The notes below the pieces were generated by a model. That model was not told the origin of the DNA. It was given only the letters and a program-made list of their open reading frames with translations, and did no database searches. A DNA stretch of 64,000 nt from Triatoma infestans (Eukaryota; Arthropoda; Insecta; Hemiptera; Reduviidae): positions 93,055-157,054 of the forward strand of contig JAAEAF010014702.1 of NCBI GenBank assembly GCA_011037195.1, read 5' to 3'. The position numbers and the translations under genes are program-made. Positions 45,513 to 58,479 of this stretch are shown piece after piece. Position 1 is the stretch's first letter. The number at the start of each line of letters is the position of its first letter.

Positions 45513-46143
45513 ATTGATGTAAAAAACTCACACGTCTGCGAAATGGCAAATTTTCTTCACACTTACAATTCTTATTAGAGTTTAAAACCGTCGGCATTCT
45601 GATGGAGAAAATCACAAAAACAAAAACCTATAGTAAAATCGCACTTCCGTTCATTCAATTTTCTTCAAACTCGGGATTTTTATAACACATTTAATTCTAA
45701 TTAATATTATTTAGATGATAGATTGTGTAATAAACTGAAATAGCACTTTAGAGGGAACCATAACCTCACCTCTCTACCAAAAGTGCCCTTAAATGATTTT
45801 TCCCGGAGAAATGTTTCAAATAAAAGTTGTAGCTCTTTGTATCTGTAGTTGACATATCAAATTCAAAGGAAATTGATGGAGCCGTTTTTGAGACAATCAT
45901 AAAAACAAAACAAAAAAAATCAATCAGTAAAGTGGCATTTCCGGTTGATGGATTTTGCCCGAAACCTTCGTGTCTGATGTTATACCGATCGAAAGTTTTT
46001 GCAACATTCGATTTTGACCATTTTCTAAAAACCACTTTTTTGGGACTCAGTGGACCTGGAAACATGTATTTCAAGTGCAAAAACTCAATTTCGAACGTCT
46101 GGCACGATCGCAATACTTCCTCTAAGAGTAGTTAGAGAAAGTA
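45513..46143 (+). repeat. Dispersed family, single-module copy
   Basis: A decayed end A (TTGATGTAAAAAACTCACAC) is followed by one interior module (CACTTTAGAGGGAACCATAA, CCCGGAGAAATGTTTCAAAT) and the terminal module. GCACGATCGCAATACTTCCT and GTTAGAGAAAGTAATAAG end it. This copy shows what 27771-30440 looked like before the hAT-like insertion. Confidence 0.85.
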
Positions 46144-47029
46144 ATAAGTTACGTTGCATGTGTAGTAGACTGTTTACAAAACTTTGATTCGCCGTAGCCA
46201 TGTAAACAATGTTTGGTTTACATTTTACCTATAATTATTATTATTTAAATAATATAAATTTATAATAACAAACTCTAACCTTCTGAACATAATTGAAACG
46301 GTTATGTTTATATGTTTATTATACAATTAATAATAGTTTCATACATATATGTATAATTACAGATGTTAATGTACATTCAGTCAATATAAATAATGTACAC
46401 ATGTTACGTACATAAATTTCATATAAAATTATCAAAATTAACAACAAATTTCTATTCACCATTATCAGCAATATGTGCTGTAATTGTTGCCGAAATTGTC
46501 ATTACAAATCAGAATATTAATTGCATTATTAATGGATATTGTGCACACAAATTTCTCCGTTTAAATGAACATTCTGAAGTTTATTTCCATCACTTTGTTT
46601 CTAAATGTTTATAATTATTATGTTCAATAACCAAATATGATAATTATTGAAGGATATTGTAAAAAAATTGATCATTCATAATTATTGTAAATTTGATCTA
46701 TTGTACACAACACATTAGCAATTTTATACAGACTATTACTATTGTTATAACAACTTTTGTAATGGAACAAAAATAAAGTATTGTGATAGAACAAAGAAAA
46801 TATGATATATGTTCTGAGAGAGTAGCTAGAAAGCCAAATCCAAAGCTTTATTTTGTTGGCTCCAAAATAAACCCCTCGAATGTACACATAAAATGTAGTC
46901 GTCTGCATGGGTTACAACACGTAGAGTGATTACTGGTGTGTCGTGGAGTTTTTCCAGGTGGGTTAAACCGACCTCGGAAAATTTTTTCAAGGAAAAGTAT
47001 AGTTGTATGATTAGTTTAATGACAAGTTT
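46144..47029. other. No gene recognised
   Basis: AT-rich sequence, no supportable features. Confidence 0.4.
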
Positions 47030-48053
47030 AATGAAATCCGTTGGTGTCTTTATGGAGAAAGCTGCCAAAAAAAAAAAACTGAAGAAATCTGTTTAGTAAT
47101 GTTGCACTTCCGGTGAACCGAAGTTATTCAAACTAGCAATTTTGGCTTCACAATTACTAATATTAAGTATGTATTTGTGTGTGTGTATGTGTGTGTGTGT
47201 GTGTGTGTCTGTATGTGAATAAAATATCTCAATGAGGAAAAGTCATAGGAAGCTCAAACTTAGTATTCCGTTTAAGTACTAGAAGGTCCTGGGCCAAATC
47301 CATCAACCGAAAGTGCGAAATTACAGAACACGCCTTCAGCAACTTTCTTCATATTCTTGTACCGTCTACATAAATGCTTACATACCTATTACAGAAGTAC
47401 CGACAATAATTTGAAACATTGGGTTTTTGGGAGGGTTCAAGTGGAACAGCAGTGTTATGTTTCCCTGTAAAGTACCATTTTAATACAATGTATGGTTTTA
47501 ACGTATAATATTATACATTTTATACATTTTAACTGTAAAATGTTAATATACATTACAAGTATTGCTAGAATTACAAATCTAAAGAAATCAGTTAACCGGA
47601 TGTGCGCCTTTATAAAATAAGTTGTTGAGATGTTTTATGCAGTTTTCTCGTAAAAACGTGTATAACGATTTCCTTTAAAAAACTTGCTACTCTCACTGCA
47701 TAAATATAAACGTATCACATTTATGTGAAAGATTTTTCAAAAAAAATTTGATTTTGTTTTCGGTTTAGATTTGGTTTTTCCAAAATTTTGATTTTGAATT
47801 TATTTTAGTTCGTTGTGCGGAATTTGTGGCGGTATATGTCTTATACATTCAATATCATTGGTGAGCTCTGCAACTATAATATAAACACTTCTACATCTGC
47901 CACGGCTGGCAAGTAGGACTTGTCTCCCCCACCACCTCTATATTTCTGTAAGAACAATTAAATACAAATTTGCAAGTTTAAAGAAAATATGTCATTTTAT
48001 ATGTAATTGTATTAAAAGGAGCAAGAGAAAGCGGTGTGACTTTCACACCAGAG
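47030..48053 (-). repeat. Dispersed family copy with GT tract and end A
   Basis: Modules AGTCATAGGAAGCTCAAACT, GGCCAAATCCATCAACCGAA and GTTAACCGGATGTGCGCCTT precede GGAGCAAGAGAAAGCGGTGT and GACTTTCACACCAGAG. The first part (47030-47210), with a GT run at about 47175-47208, appears to be in plus orientation. The interval may therefore be two abutting copies. Confidence 0.7.
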
Positions 48054-48089
48054 TTTTCTTTTTAATTAACTATTTGGAACTTCCTATTT

Positions 48090-48322
48090 TTTTTTTTAAA
48101 TTTAAGGCTTCAACATCTATGGTCATTGGCGCCCGGAGCCTTCTCAATGCAGGCCGGCCTCCGGACAGTGTACTCTCGTTACAGACAACACTGTCCATCA
48201 CCGGACAGTGAGCTGTAGAGGCTCCTAGGAAAAAAAAATCTAAGGGTAGCACAGCTGGACTCGAACTCGGGTCCTCCGCGTGGGAGTCCAATACGCTAAC
48301 GACCTAGCTATTCCCTTGCCTA
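48090..48322 (-). mobile_element. tRNA-derived SINE with 12-bp target duplication and A tail
   Basis: On the minus strand the element starts TAGGCAAGGGAATAGCTAGG, contains an A-box-like TAGCTAGGTCG and a B box AGTTCGAGTCC (about 48250-48260), and passes through GCTACCC. A GC-rich body with GTCCGGTGATGGACAGTG follows, and it ends AAATTTAAAAAAAAAAAA. The direct repeat AACTTCCTATTT flanks it exactly (48078-48089 and 48323-48334). The tRNA head does not fold convincingly as a functional tRNA (anticodon arm irregular), so it is not a tRNA gene. The minus-strand open frame here is a by-product. Confidence 0.92.
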
Positions 48323-48334
48323 AACTTCCTATTT

Positions 48335-49434
48335 ATTCTTATTTATTTATTTTTAATTTTTGGAAATTAATAGACCAAAAAACAAAATGAAAGATAAAAA
48401 ATATTAAACAAAATTGAAAACCAAATACAGAACATATAATGCTGCTTAACGTTTAGTACAAATTCCAAGTTCCAAACTAATGTCTCCTTAGTGTGTGTTG
48501 TGTGTGTGCTTGTGTGTTAGTTGGACCATATAACTCAAATACGAAACATAACAAAAGCTTGGTTCAAGCAAATTCTTCAGTCAATCGGACATGTCACTTT
48601 ATTTCCTTTCGCGATTGTTTTTTTCTTTTTTGGCATAGGATTTTTTTTTTTATTTACTTTCTGCAGATATATAATAGACGTATCCCTTTTATTTGAAATT
48701 ATTTGGCTTTCCTTTAAAGAGCAATTTCAATCTCATGTATTGTTTATTAACCCAATTAGTTGTGAAATGAAAATTCCAACATTTTTTTCTGTTAAAAGTT
48801 GAAAAGTAGAGTAAGAGAAAGTCATCACTGTAAAATATTCAGTGAGGGAACCAGTTTTTAATGGACTTTGTGTCACACAATGTTTGCCTAAAACATTTCA
48901 AAACATATCGATGACTATAAATGAAGTAGCCTTTTAAAGGGCAAACAAAAATACAGACCATTAGTATTTTGAATTCAGACAATAACAGAAATACTATAGG
49001 TCGACCAAAATATCTTGAACATCGAGATGGGTGCGCTAGAAGCTGGGTACACTCAGAGCGGGTGCATTACATACATAAGCTTGGGAAGGTTGATTCTTTA
49101 CTTACTATTCGATGGCTTTCGTATTCTTCCGCCCTAAGCCAGCTGTAGTTCATCCAGTTGCCGATGTTCAAGTGTTTGGTCGGGCGACTCTAATAGAAGT
49201 ACAGACCAATTTCGAAAAAAAAAAAAAAAAAATTTCTGCTATAAATGGGGGAGTATTGCAATCATATCATAATTTCGGATTTGAGGTTTTCATTGGTTAG
49301 CATATTTTGAGGTGTCCAAAGTGAGATAAATATATTTAAAGATTGGTATATAGTTACTGTGAGGTGCATGTTCGTATTGTTTTTGTGATTTTGAACACAA
49401 TATCTCCAAATAAATAAATAAAATAAAAACCATA
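48335..49434. other. No gene recognised
   Basis: AT-rich. A family end-A fragment (GTAAGAGAAAGTCATCACTG, minus orientation) lies at about 48811-48830, so 48490-48830 may be a decayed copy. Confidence 0.45.
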
Positions 49435-49760
49435 GAACTCAAACTTTGATCATTTATGACCGTTTCGATCTATTCGGTCAACAGGAAGTGATATATGAGT
49501 TGCATATCATTGACACGTATAAAGGTCTATTTATTTAAACGAATTTTTCCCCAGAAAATTCACTTTCCAGAAGTGGGAACTGCAAAATTAAGCTTACCTC
49601 TAAAGTTCCACCTAAGTACAATACACGATTCTAGCAACCTTATAATGTAGAGTTATATTCTGTGCATTGTTAGAATTCCAAATCTGAAGAAAATCGATTA
49701 ACCGAGAATGCTATACTGAAAAGTTTTCCGAGAGTACTGAATTTTCACAAAATACGAAAA
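49435..49760 (-). repeat. Dispersed family core fragment
   Basis: GGTCAACAGGAAGTGATATA, TTTTTCCCCAGAAAATTCAC, TACCTCTAAAGTTCCACCTA and GAAGAAAATCGATTAACCGA are family modules in minus orientation. Confidence 0.7.
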
Positions 49761-51444
49761 ACCAAGTTCCCAAGATTTATAATTTTTTTGGAAACATTTC
49801 CTCCACTCCACACCCCACAAACATTTGCAACATAGTCGCTCTGGGTGTTCAGTATATAGAGATAAAGAAAGCGACATAGCCTCAGATTCTGGTATGTCAT
49901 GGAAGCAGTGAAGTTGTGTTGTTTTCGATTGAAGTAAAAGAGACGCACTTTTTACATTTTTCAACTCACAGTTTATATTTACATGTTTTCAGTTAAGGAG
50001 TGTTGTGGAGTAAGAGTTAAAGAGACTAGAGAGGCAGACTATTGGCCGTACATTATTAGTCTAGGTATTATAGACAGATGATAGCTCGTAGGTGATGGAT
50101 GTGTTCATATACGCTTCTTGATGCTTTAAAACTGTTGATTTAAGACATTCTTCCTCAAGGCTACTTGGTTTGAGATTCCTTGATTCCTTTGTTTTTTTTT
50201 TTTTTTTTTTTTAGTCTCTTCAAATACTGATTAAAAAGCTCTTTTTTGATTGCTCCCATTAGAATCCTGGCTTGTAAACTTGTTGTTTATAGATTGATTA
50301 AGACAACGAATTGAATCTGTATTTTTGTACAACTAGTCGGAGATTGTTGCTTAAACTAATGATCAGTCGGCAGCTGACATCGCTTAAGCCGTAACAGATG
50401 CGCAGTACATTATAGCTGTGAAGCTGTGTTATGATAGTGTTAAGAAGCATGATATCGATGTCATGTGATTGTTTCATACTGGATTTATTTTTTAAATATT
50501 TGTGGTATAAAAATATGTACTTCCGTGGAAGGGGCAAATTATGTAATCAGACACGAACGCAATACTTCTAAAACATTCGAAGAAGGTAATAAATGAGAGC
50601 TGATAATGCTCTCTGTCTGGTGGTTGATGAAGAAGTTTTAAAAAAAAATAACAGGAATAAAAAGAAAAAGAACAAAAGTAGCACAACTCTTGTACATGAA
50701 TCATTATTTTATGAATTCCCGGCCGCCCTGCAGGATCTTTTTGTACAACAGAAACAATGAGCTTGGTCAGAATGTATTAAAAGATTCCCGAGAGGGAAAA
50801 TGAGAGATAGGAAGAGTGAGAAAATGAAATAGAGTGTCTGTAACACAGATAGATTATGCCAGGTCTGTGAGCTTCACTAGAACACTGTCTGCACAGGAGT
50901 AGGGGGATGAGAAGTACTAATAAGAAGCTGCTTCGGTTAGGCGGAGAAAGAAAGAGAGAAGAGAGAGAAATTGGAAATAGTGGGATGAGGAAGCTCCGAG
51001 AGAGAGAGAGAGAGCAAGCGCGAGAAGGCACCAAGCCGGAATGAAATTCGTAAAGAAAGCACGAAGTTACTTTAGGCAAAATAAGGGACCAGAGGAGGAG
51101 GGAGATTTGTGCAAATATCGCGTCCACTGAATACTAAACAGTCGCTCCTTGTCTCCGGATAACGGGGGCCATCTTCTACTATTTCTAAATCAGCTCCACC
51201 TCCGCCCCCTCCATAGGAAGGGCGAAATCTACTATTTTTCTTTATATAATGTTAATAAATTCACTGTTTAGTAACCGACTGGGTGTTTAAGAGCGACCGG
51301 GGCCGTTCCTTCAACATCCACAAGCTCATTCTGAGTGCTCAGTACATTCCAAACTAACCAACTCTACCGCCTGCTAGAAAAGAATTTTTTTTTTTAACTC
51401 AATGATATTCCTTTCCTTCAACATATAAAGGAAAAATGATAAAA
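49761..51444. other. No gene supported; AG-rich tract
   Basis: The 116-codon minus-strand frame at 50777-51127 is Ser/Leu-rich because the plus strand is an AG-rich low-complexity tract (GAGAGAGAGAGAGAG near 50998). A T-run lies at about 50191-50213. Confidence 0.5.
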
Positions 51445-52300
51445 TAAAATTATGATGTGAAACACTCAAAGAGATATTTTCTCTTTATTGCAATTCTCAT
51501 ACAGCTCTGATTGGCCAATTTCCTTAGAGAAGGGGAACTCTCACTAAAAATGTAATTATCCTTAACTGCTACCAGGGGTGGTGGATGGTACGTAGCAATG
51601 TGGAGGTTGAAAGCAAACATTCTTCTCAGAATCTCGAGAACCTTCTTAAAATAAACATTACTCCAAATAATACTCACACCACTCTCGAATATTCACTAAA
51701 CTTGCCTGGCTTCCATTTTAAAATATTAGATATCTTTCTGAAAAATTAAAAAGGACACTTGAAGGAAACTGAATCTCCAGCTCCGCCATAAAATCTAGTT
51801 ATTCGAAAAATATTTAAAACAAAAATTAGTATACAAGTTCAAAAATTTTATTAATCTTTATCGAAAAAATTCAAAAACTTGACGAAAGAAAAAGGAACAG
51901 TGAGTAAAGAAGTGAATTAATTTATTATTTACTTTATATAAATAATATATAAACTTATATTTTTTCAAAACTATTGTTGCATGGCCTTGTAGATGGCGGA
52001 ACCGTAAATTTTACTGAAATGAAACTTTAAAATAAAAGCTCAACTTTGCAACTTTATAAAGATTAATTTTTTTCTAAGAAAAAAGAAGTTTCATAAGAAA
52101 AAGTGAGAGGCCTCCCTGTGCGTTAATTAGTTATTTGCGATGTTTAATGTAATTAGATGGGCCATTCTTGTGAAAAATCACCTAAAACTGTGGGGGGGGG
52201 GGCAAAATTAGTAAATTCGTACTTCCGACTGAAACCTTAGCAACGGTGGTCAAGTTACAGCTTCCTTTGATTTTTCGTTTTGAGACATTCGGATGACAAA
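51445..52300 (+). repeat. Dispersed family, diverged copy
   Basis: End A reads ATGATGTGAAACACTCAAAG. The distal module includes TTCGTACTTCCGACTGAAAC and TTTGATTTTTCGTTTTGAGA. An 11-base G-run is at about 52192-52202. Confidence 0.65.
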
Positions 52301-52319
52301 AACTCACAAATTTCATATT

Positions 52320-52970
52320 CCAAATTTCATTAAAGTGCCACCGCCATATTAGAAACGTAGGTTCCAGTTTACCGATTGTTTTTTCCTAGTATTTCGTGGT
52401 TTTCTCGAAGACAGTTCCAACGATTTTCTTTACACCTCGCATACTACCTACACACACTAATACCTATCTCTTTTGTTTGAAACATTTTCCTGGAGAATTA
52501 AAAAGAGAAATTTTCCTGGAAAAATAGTTTTTTTTGGAAGTTTTGGAGGGAACATAAAGTGTTAGGCTTCCTCTAAAGGACCACATCAGTGTAATGGTTT
52601 TTGTCCACCCACATAATATTAATATATAGATTACAAGCATTGATAGAAATCCAAATATGATGCAAATAGGTTGTGCAATTTTACGGGATAGTTTTTTTGG
52701 AACTTTCTCGAACAGTTACAACGATTTTCTTTAAACCCGCTGCGCTGCTTGCTGCACAGATATAAACTGATCATTTTTATTTGAAATAATTTTCCTTAAA
52801 AAAATTGATTTAGAGGGTTATTGGAGGTTTGTCAGTTAGTCTAAATTTAATTTTGCACAAGCTTTCTTAGATTCCATGTAAAGCCGCTCAGGCATACAAG
52901 TAAAATCCCCCACCCCCATTTTTATTATATTGATCAGATAAGAGAAAGTCATGTGAGTGTTTCACGCCAG
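52320..52970 (-). repeat. Dispersed family, minus copy with good end A
   Basis: CGAAGACAGTTCCAACGATT, AATTTTCCTGGAAAAATAGT and a second module (CTCGAACAGTTACAACGATT) precede GATAAGAGAAAGTCATGTGA and GTGTTTCACGCCAG. Confidence 0.85.
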
Positions 52971-53323
52971 TTTTTTTCCATTTCAAGGGATCGTAAACTA
53001 TGTATTTCCGGTGAATACTCAAAATTTAGAAATATGTCCCACTTGTAGTAATAGTTTCTCATTACAAGCAATATGAGAAAGTATAAATTCCTATTTTAAA
53101 CTTTAATAAAGCTCTAAACAGTTTATAAAATACATTAAATACTATTTATGTATTTAAACCCATACTAAATGGATCAGTATAAATAAATAACAGATAATTT
53201 TCTACCAATAAAATACATACATTAGACAAGAAACTCACACTCACAAGCATCCTCATTCATACAAAAATAAACACGCTGACCACAATATGTTGAAATAAAC
53301 ATACAGACACACACAAATAAATT

Positions 53324-53355
<32 letters not shown>

Positions 53356-54195
53356 ATAGCTCGGTGTATTGTTTCCCGTTAATTGAACATCTGTTAATTC
53401 GTCCCCCACCTCGCCATTCTTCACCGCAGTCCACAATGTATTAGTGGGACGAAACCCATTGTTATCTATACCACTTATCATCTATTGTTTTATCTAATGT
53501 GTCTACACATTAAATCTCTTCACTCATTCTCTATGTATTTTATAACTATAGGCCTCATACTAAATATATATAAGATAGCCTTTATCTTTGTACGTTTAAA
53601 TACTTGTATAGATCAGACACCAGGTTTTCTATGAATGTACGAGTTCCTAAACTTTAGCATGATTTTAACATACTACCTCCCGCTCCACCACCGCCGCCTC
53701 CACCCAATGAAGGTAATAATTACTTTCCAGTTAATTATTTGCTGAATATTTACTGTATTTACTTCCCTCTACCGCCATAAAAGAAACTTTGTGTCATATT
53801 GTGGAAACTGAGTTTTCACCGGGACAATTTTTAAGTTTAGATCCACTGAACTGTGTATCTGTATATTTGTCTGGAGACAATCTGAAATAAATTTCAGGTG
53901 AAAACTTACAGTACGAATGTTCATAGAAATATGAAGAGCCTGGAAAAAAAACAAAACAAAAAAAGAACTAATGAAGTCAATAATCTCAATAAACTTCCAA
54001 AATGGAATTAACTTCCAATTTACAGTACAATTCTTATTCGAAGTAACTTGTCGACAATAATGGCCAAAATAAATCTGGTTAAAAATGTCGTAAAATTGTA
54101 ACTTTGTTGTGCCGCAACACACACAATTCTAATGTAAGAGCTCCTATAAAACATTTCTATTCACACATAAATATATGTGTTCCATGTGAATATAT
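52971..54195. other. Unassigned; TA microsatellite
   Basis: It starts with a short family end-B-like piece (ATTTCCGGTGAATACTC, about 53005). A TA run lies at about 53323-53349. No gene supported. Confidence 0.45.
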
Positions 54196-55072
54196 ACATA
54201 ACATCACACAACTTCCTCTTACTATAATTAACATGGTGATAATTGCAACAAATTTTCTTCTAAGTTAAAATGTTTGCGATTTAGTGGTGTGTCTGATGGA
54301 GCGTAACTAAATAGATTTTCTCTGGAAAACGTTTCAAATAAAAGTGTTAGTTCTGTGTGTGTGTGTGTGTGTGTGTGGGTGTGGGTGTGTGTCTGCTTAG
54401 TTTTAATAACAAGTTTAATGAAACCCGTTGGTGCTTGTTGAAGAAAGCCGCAAAAAAAAAACTGAAGAAAACTGTTCATTAAAATTGCAGTTCTGGTGAA
54501 CGGATTTCCTACTAACTCGGGAATTTAGGTTTCACATTTAATTGTAATTAATATTATATAGATGTAGTTGATCGAATGAAAACTGAATTGTTGATGCTCA
54601 CAGGAAAATTTTACCCCACAGCTCACCACCCCCACAACCGCATTTAATTGAATTTATGCGGAACAAAGTTTCAAATAAAAGTCATAAATCTACATATTTG
54701 TAGTCTATGGAGATCTTTGTAGGCAAACTTTAATGAAAATCGTTTTCAGCCATTTAAAAAAAACAAAAAAAAACGCAATAAGCAGAAAAATCCAGCCAGC
54801 CCGTAAAGTGATATTTCCGGTTGATCGATTTGGATCAAAACCTTATTGTCCGATCTCCTGTTTACAATTAAACTAAATATCAAGTTTGAACTTTCTGCGA
54901 TTTTCCATGTTTGAGTTATGCTGACCTTATACACAAAAATAAAGAGGCGGACCTTCTAAAAATCACTCTTTTGAAATCAGGGTAATTCAAAACGTATATC
55001 ACCGGTGAAAACTAGATATCGCAAATTTGACACGACCGCAATACCTCCTCTTACAATAAGTAATAAGAGAAT
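54196..55072 (+). repeat. Dispersed family, near full-length copy with GT tract
   Basis: CACACAACTTCCTCTTACTA at the left and ACACGACCGCAATACCTCCT, CTTACAATAAGTAATAAGAG at the right. GT run at about 54352-54392, placed before the TTTAATGAAACCCGTTGGTG block. Confidence 0.82.
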
Positions 55073-55084
55073 TTAAACAAAAAA

Positions 55085-55786
55085 AAAAAATGGGGTGAAA
55101 CATAATATGTAGGTATCTCCAGTAGGTAGTGTCACTAAACATTCTGAACTAGATAGCAAGTGCTTCCGTCAAGCCACAATATTCGCAGTTACTTCACAAC
55201 GCCCCCAAAAATCAATTTCTTCGAATTTTTTTTTTTTTTAAAGAAGTGATGTTTTTTTTTAATACAATTAGGATTTCAATTTAAAATAATAATAATCAAA
55301 AATTTCATTGAAACCTCTTTCGAAGAAAGTCCAAAAAACTCAGAAAAACTATTCTGTAAATCAAATTTTCATAAAAAGAAATAAAAAGAGTTGTTTCAAA
55401 TACAAGTAATAGGCCTCTATGTAGTCTCAGTTAGTTCGCAAAGTTGAAGGAAAACTCATAAAACTCGTTGAGGCCGTTTCTGAGAAAATCAAGAAAAAAT
55501 GTAAAGAAAAATTCATTAATGTCGCATATCCGGTTGGTAAATATCGGTTGCGTGTTACCTGCGATGTTTTCATTTTTTATATATTTTGTTTACAATAAAC
55601 ACACACACGCACACACACACACACGCACACACACACACACACAGAGTCACAACATTGTTTCTAAAGTCAGTTGCGCTTCAAAACATGTATTTCCGGTGAA
55701 AAATAATTATTTTTTTCTCAATAGAACTTAATTTCGAGTTTTGTTCACCATCCCAATACTTTCTTATACAGCAGTATGGGAAAGTG
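55085..55786 (+). repeat. Dispersed family copy with long CA tract
   Basis: A short end A (GGGGTGAAACATAA), the module AAACTCGTTGAGGCCGTTTC, a CA run at about 55598-55643, and end B TCCCAATACTTTCTTATACA, GCAGTATGGGAAAGT. Confidence 0.8.
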
Positions 55787-56261
55787 GAAATAGAAAAGGG
55801 GGAAAAATATAGTTGGCACTACTGATTGTGAAGAAAAGATTGTTTTCGTTCTCTTTTTTATTTGTAATTTTTTGTTTGTATTTTTGTTTTTCTTTTTAAG
55901 CGGAATGGAAATGTCAGTGACGACAACAAGGTCAAAGTAACAGGTTGAAACACGATGCTAAAAAAAGGGGCAATACAAGTATAATAAAGGAGCAGTGTAA
56001 GTAGTTGCAGCCAACCGTAAGAGAGCGCACCATTACACCTTAAGGACGCCTCGCTAGATAATAGCGAGGAATGCCCTAAAGTATTCCTATCCCACCCGTC
56101 CCATTTGATTACAATCGGTTTCTGCTTAGTACTATATAGTTATGCAAATTTAACTACCCAGAAAGCATCTTTTTGATATCAACACATTTCCATTTATTCA
56201 AACAAATAGTACTTATAGAACTATCCAGATATACTCCAAATCAATTTCTTTTTTTATTTTA
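55787..56261. other. No gene; contains an 8-bp perfect hairpin
   Basis: CCTCGCTA (56049-56056), GATAA, TAGCGAGG (56062-56069). No T-run follows and no known RNA family is recognised. Confidence 0.6.
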
Positions 56262-56720
56262 CTTACCTTTACTATTGTAAGAAGAATATTGCGACGTTTC
56301 AACTTTTCGAAATTGGGTCTTCACCGGAAATACAAGTTTAGAAATCCACTACATAATAAAAACAAAAATTAAAAAATCGCACGAACCTCAAACTTGATTT
56401 ATTAGGTATCACTATCAAGTTGGTTTGAAACTGTATTCAACTCCTCACCGAGATGGGAATGTCATAAACCTCACTCTATCCTGCGTGCAAGGGCATGCAG
56501 GATATGTGGGTAATGAGAAACGTTCGAATTCTTCTGAGTACGTTAAAATACTCAATTTAATAAACCCGGAACCTTTGCGGTGTTTGCAGTGACAAAATCA
56601 GTTTTTACATTCTGGATGCAGAACGGAATAACCAATGTAGGAGAACTGGTCAAAGGCCGCGACAAATTTCATTAGAAAACTCAATTTCTAAAATTTCACG
56701 CGGTCGCAATCAAAAAGTAA
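56262..56720 (-). repeat. Dispersed family, end B fragment(s)
   Basis: TACTATTGTAAGAAGAATAT, TCTTCACCGGAAATACAAG and CGCACGAACCTCAAACTTGA form an end B in minus orientation. At about 56690-56730, CACGCGGTCGCAATCAAAAA AGTAAAAG-like sequence resembles an end B in plus orientation. Confidence 0.65.
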
Positions 56721-58479
56721 AAGAAATAATTCACTCCTTAGAAGTAGGTTTTTATTATTTATAGGATATATAGGGGTTTTCCTTAGGCTTCCATCCCAGT
56801 TTCTGCATATACGGTTACGTATGTTCAGCTGCAATTGTATAGGAAGATTAAAAATAAGTAATAGTTCTTGACAGGCATCAACATCAGCGACGATATAAAC
56901 AACAAAAGGAAGCGCAATAGTTGATCTCTGGATTAGTTAAAGTAAAATCTATCAATGGTAATAAATCCAAACTATATTTTGGATAAGTGGGTGAAATAAA
57001 ACTACGCCGTAGTTAAACCTGAAGCATAGAATATATTCAATAAGAATCATCCTTATAACTTATGCGGTGAGACTGAGAGTCAAGAGTGTTAGGGCAGGTC
57101 CATTCGTCGTAGAAGATAACTTCTTCGATAATTGATATTTTAAACTAGATTTTTAAGATTTTGACTACTATTCTCCTCCTAAACTTTCATCGGAGCTGTT
57201 GGAGTAGTGCCAGTGTTGTGATAATATGGTGGTGATTGTCATCGACGTATCGAGTCAATAATGGTGGTAATGTAGTGGTGGTCGAACATCAGAACGCAGT
57301 AAAGACCACTCCAGGAATAGTAATGTTTTTTTCATAATCTGAATTACCTAAGAAAATGTTTCTACCAACTTCCCTTACGCTAGTTAATAGTAGATAAACT
57401 AGCATCATTTTGTATAAAATTGTATAACATGCACATCATTATGTTGATTGAAGGTACTGTGATTATTGAACCTGAACAACACGATTTAATAATTAGTGAT
57501 TATTGAAGCTGAACAACACGATTAATAATTAGAATAAAGTGCCTCTGTTTGTGTATGTGTTTGCAATGGGGTGGAGGGAGGTGTTTACAGTTGATCTAAA
57601 ACCACAACCGACCACACTTTGTTATAGATTTCGGGTGAATTGTGGGTAAACAATTTGTAGCCGATCTTCATTTAACAATATCACCAGCCAATATTGCCAG
57701 CGGGGATTGTGTTTGTAGTTTCTAATGGCGCTGCTGGTACTGTGTACTAGGGATAGGGACGGCTGAAAGGGCGCGGTTAGATCCCAGTATTTAGTAAACG
57801 ATACAAACTGTCCAGCTCTGGAATTTCTCCGTAGTTTATTGGAAAATGTTTTCCCTATTTGCTTTTATACAAACAATTATAGAATTGTGTATTACATTTG
57901 TTGCATAATGTTTCGCTTATAATGTTTGTAAGATATTTATTTCTTATCTCTATAATTGCACTAATACCTCCAGTCTGGGATAATGTTTATTAAGTAACTA
58001 CAACTTTTATTATTATCTCTGACAGCTATAAAAGTAAGTGCTTTGAACTTATCAAATTTTCGAAGTTGGGTTTTCATCCAAAATAGTTTTAAGCACCCTT
58101 TGAATATAAAAAACATAAGTAGTGCAGCCTTTAAGTGGAAAGCAGGATATCTATTTCTATTCATAAGAAGAAACAACCTTGTGATTTCTAATTGTATAGC
58201 AAAGTTGCTAGCTTGCAAGAGCATAATGCTTTCAGCAGCGTTTCCTCAAGTGCACAACCGCATGATGTAAGTTTCAAAAGCCTTTGTCCACTAAAAATAA
58301 TTTGGAAGTGCCTTCGGTTGTGAGAATAGCAATGCAGAAAATTGAGCCCTGGACACCAGAAATGACTCAACAATCTTAATGGTACCCCAATCGCCAGTAA
58401 ACTGGCCACGGCAAATCTGGATTAGCAACCGTTAAAGGCGCCACCATCGCGCAACCAAGCGCAGTTCAACTAAGAATAA
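56721..58479. other. Unassigned; one 37-bp tandem duplication
   Basis: GTGATTATTGAACCTGAACA with ACACGATTTAATAATTA is duplicated at 57459 and 57496. No gene recognised elsewhere. Confidence 0.5.

Noticed and set aside
48236..48310. Possible tRNA gene on the minus strand
   Set aside because: The B-box-like sequence is good but the arms do not fold as a normal tRNA. The A tail and target duplication show it is the head of a SINE.
50777..51127. 116-codon minus-strand open frame with hydrophobic segments
   Set aside because: Arises from an AG-rich low-complexity tract on the plus strand; the apparent membrane segments reflect composition.
57961..58270. Overlapping open frames on both strands
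   Set aside because: Neither has motifs, and each is a mirror of the other; no splice or homology evidence.
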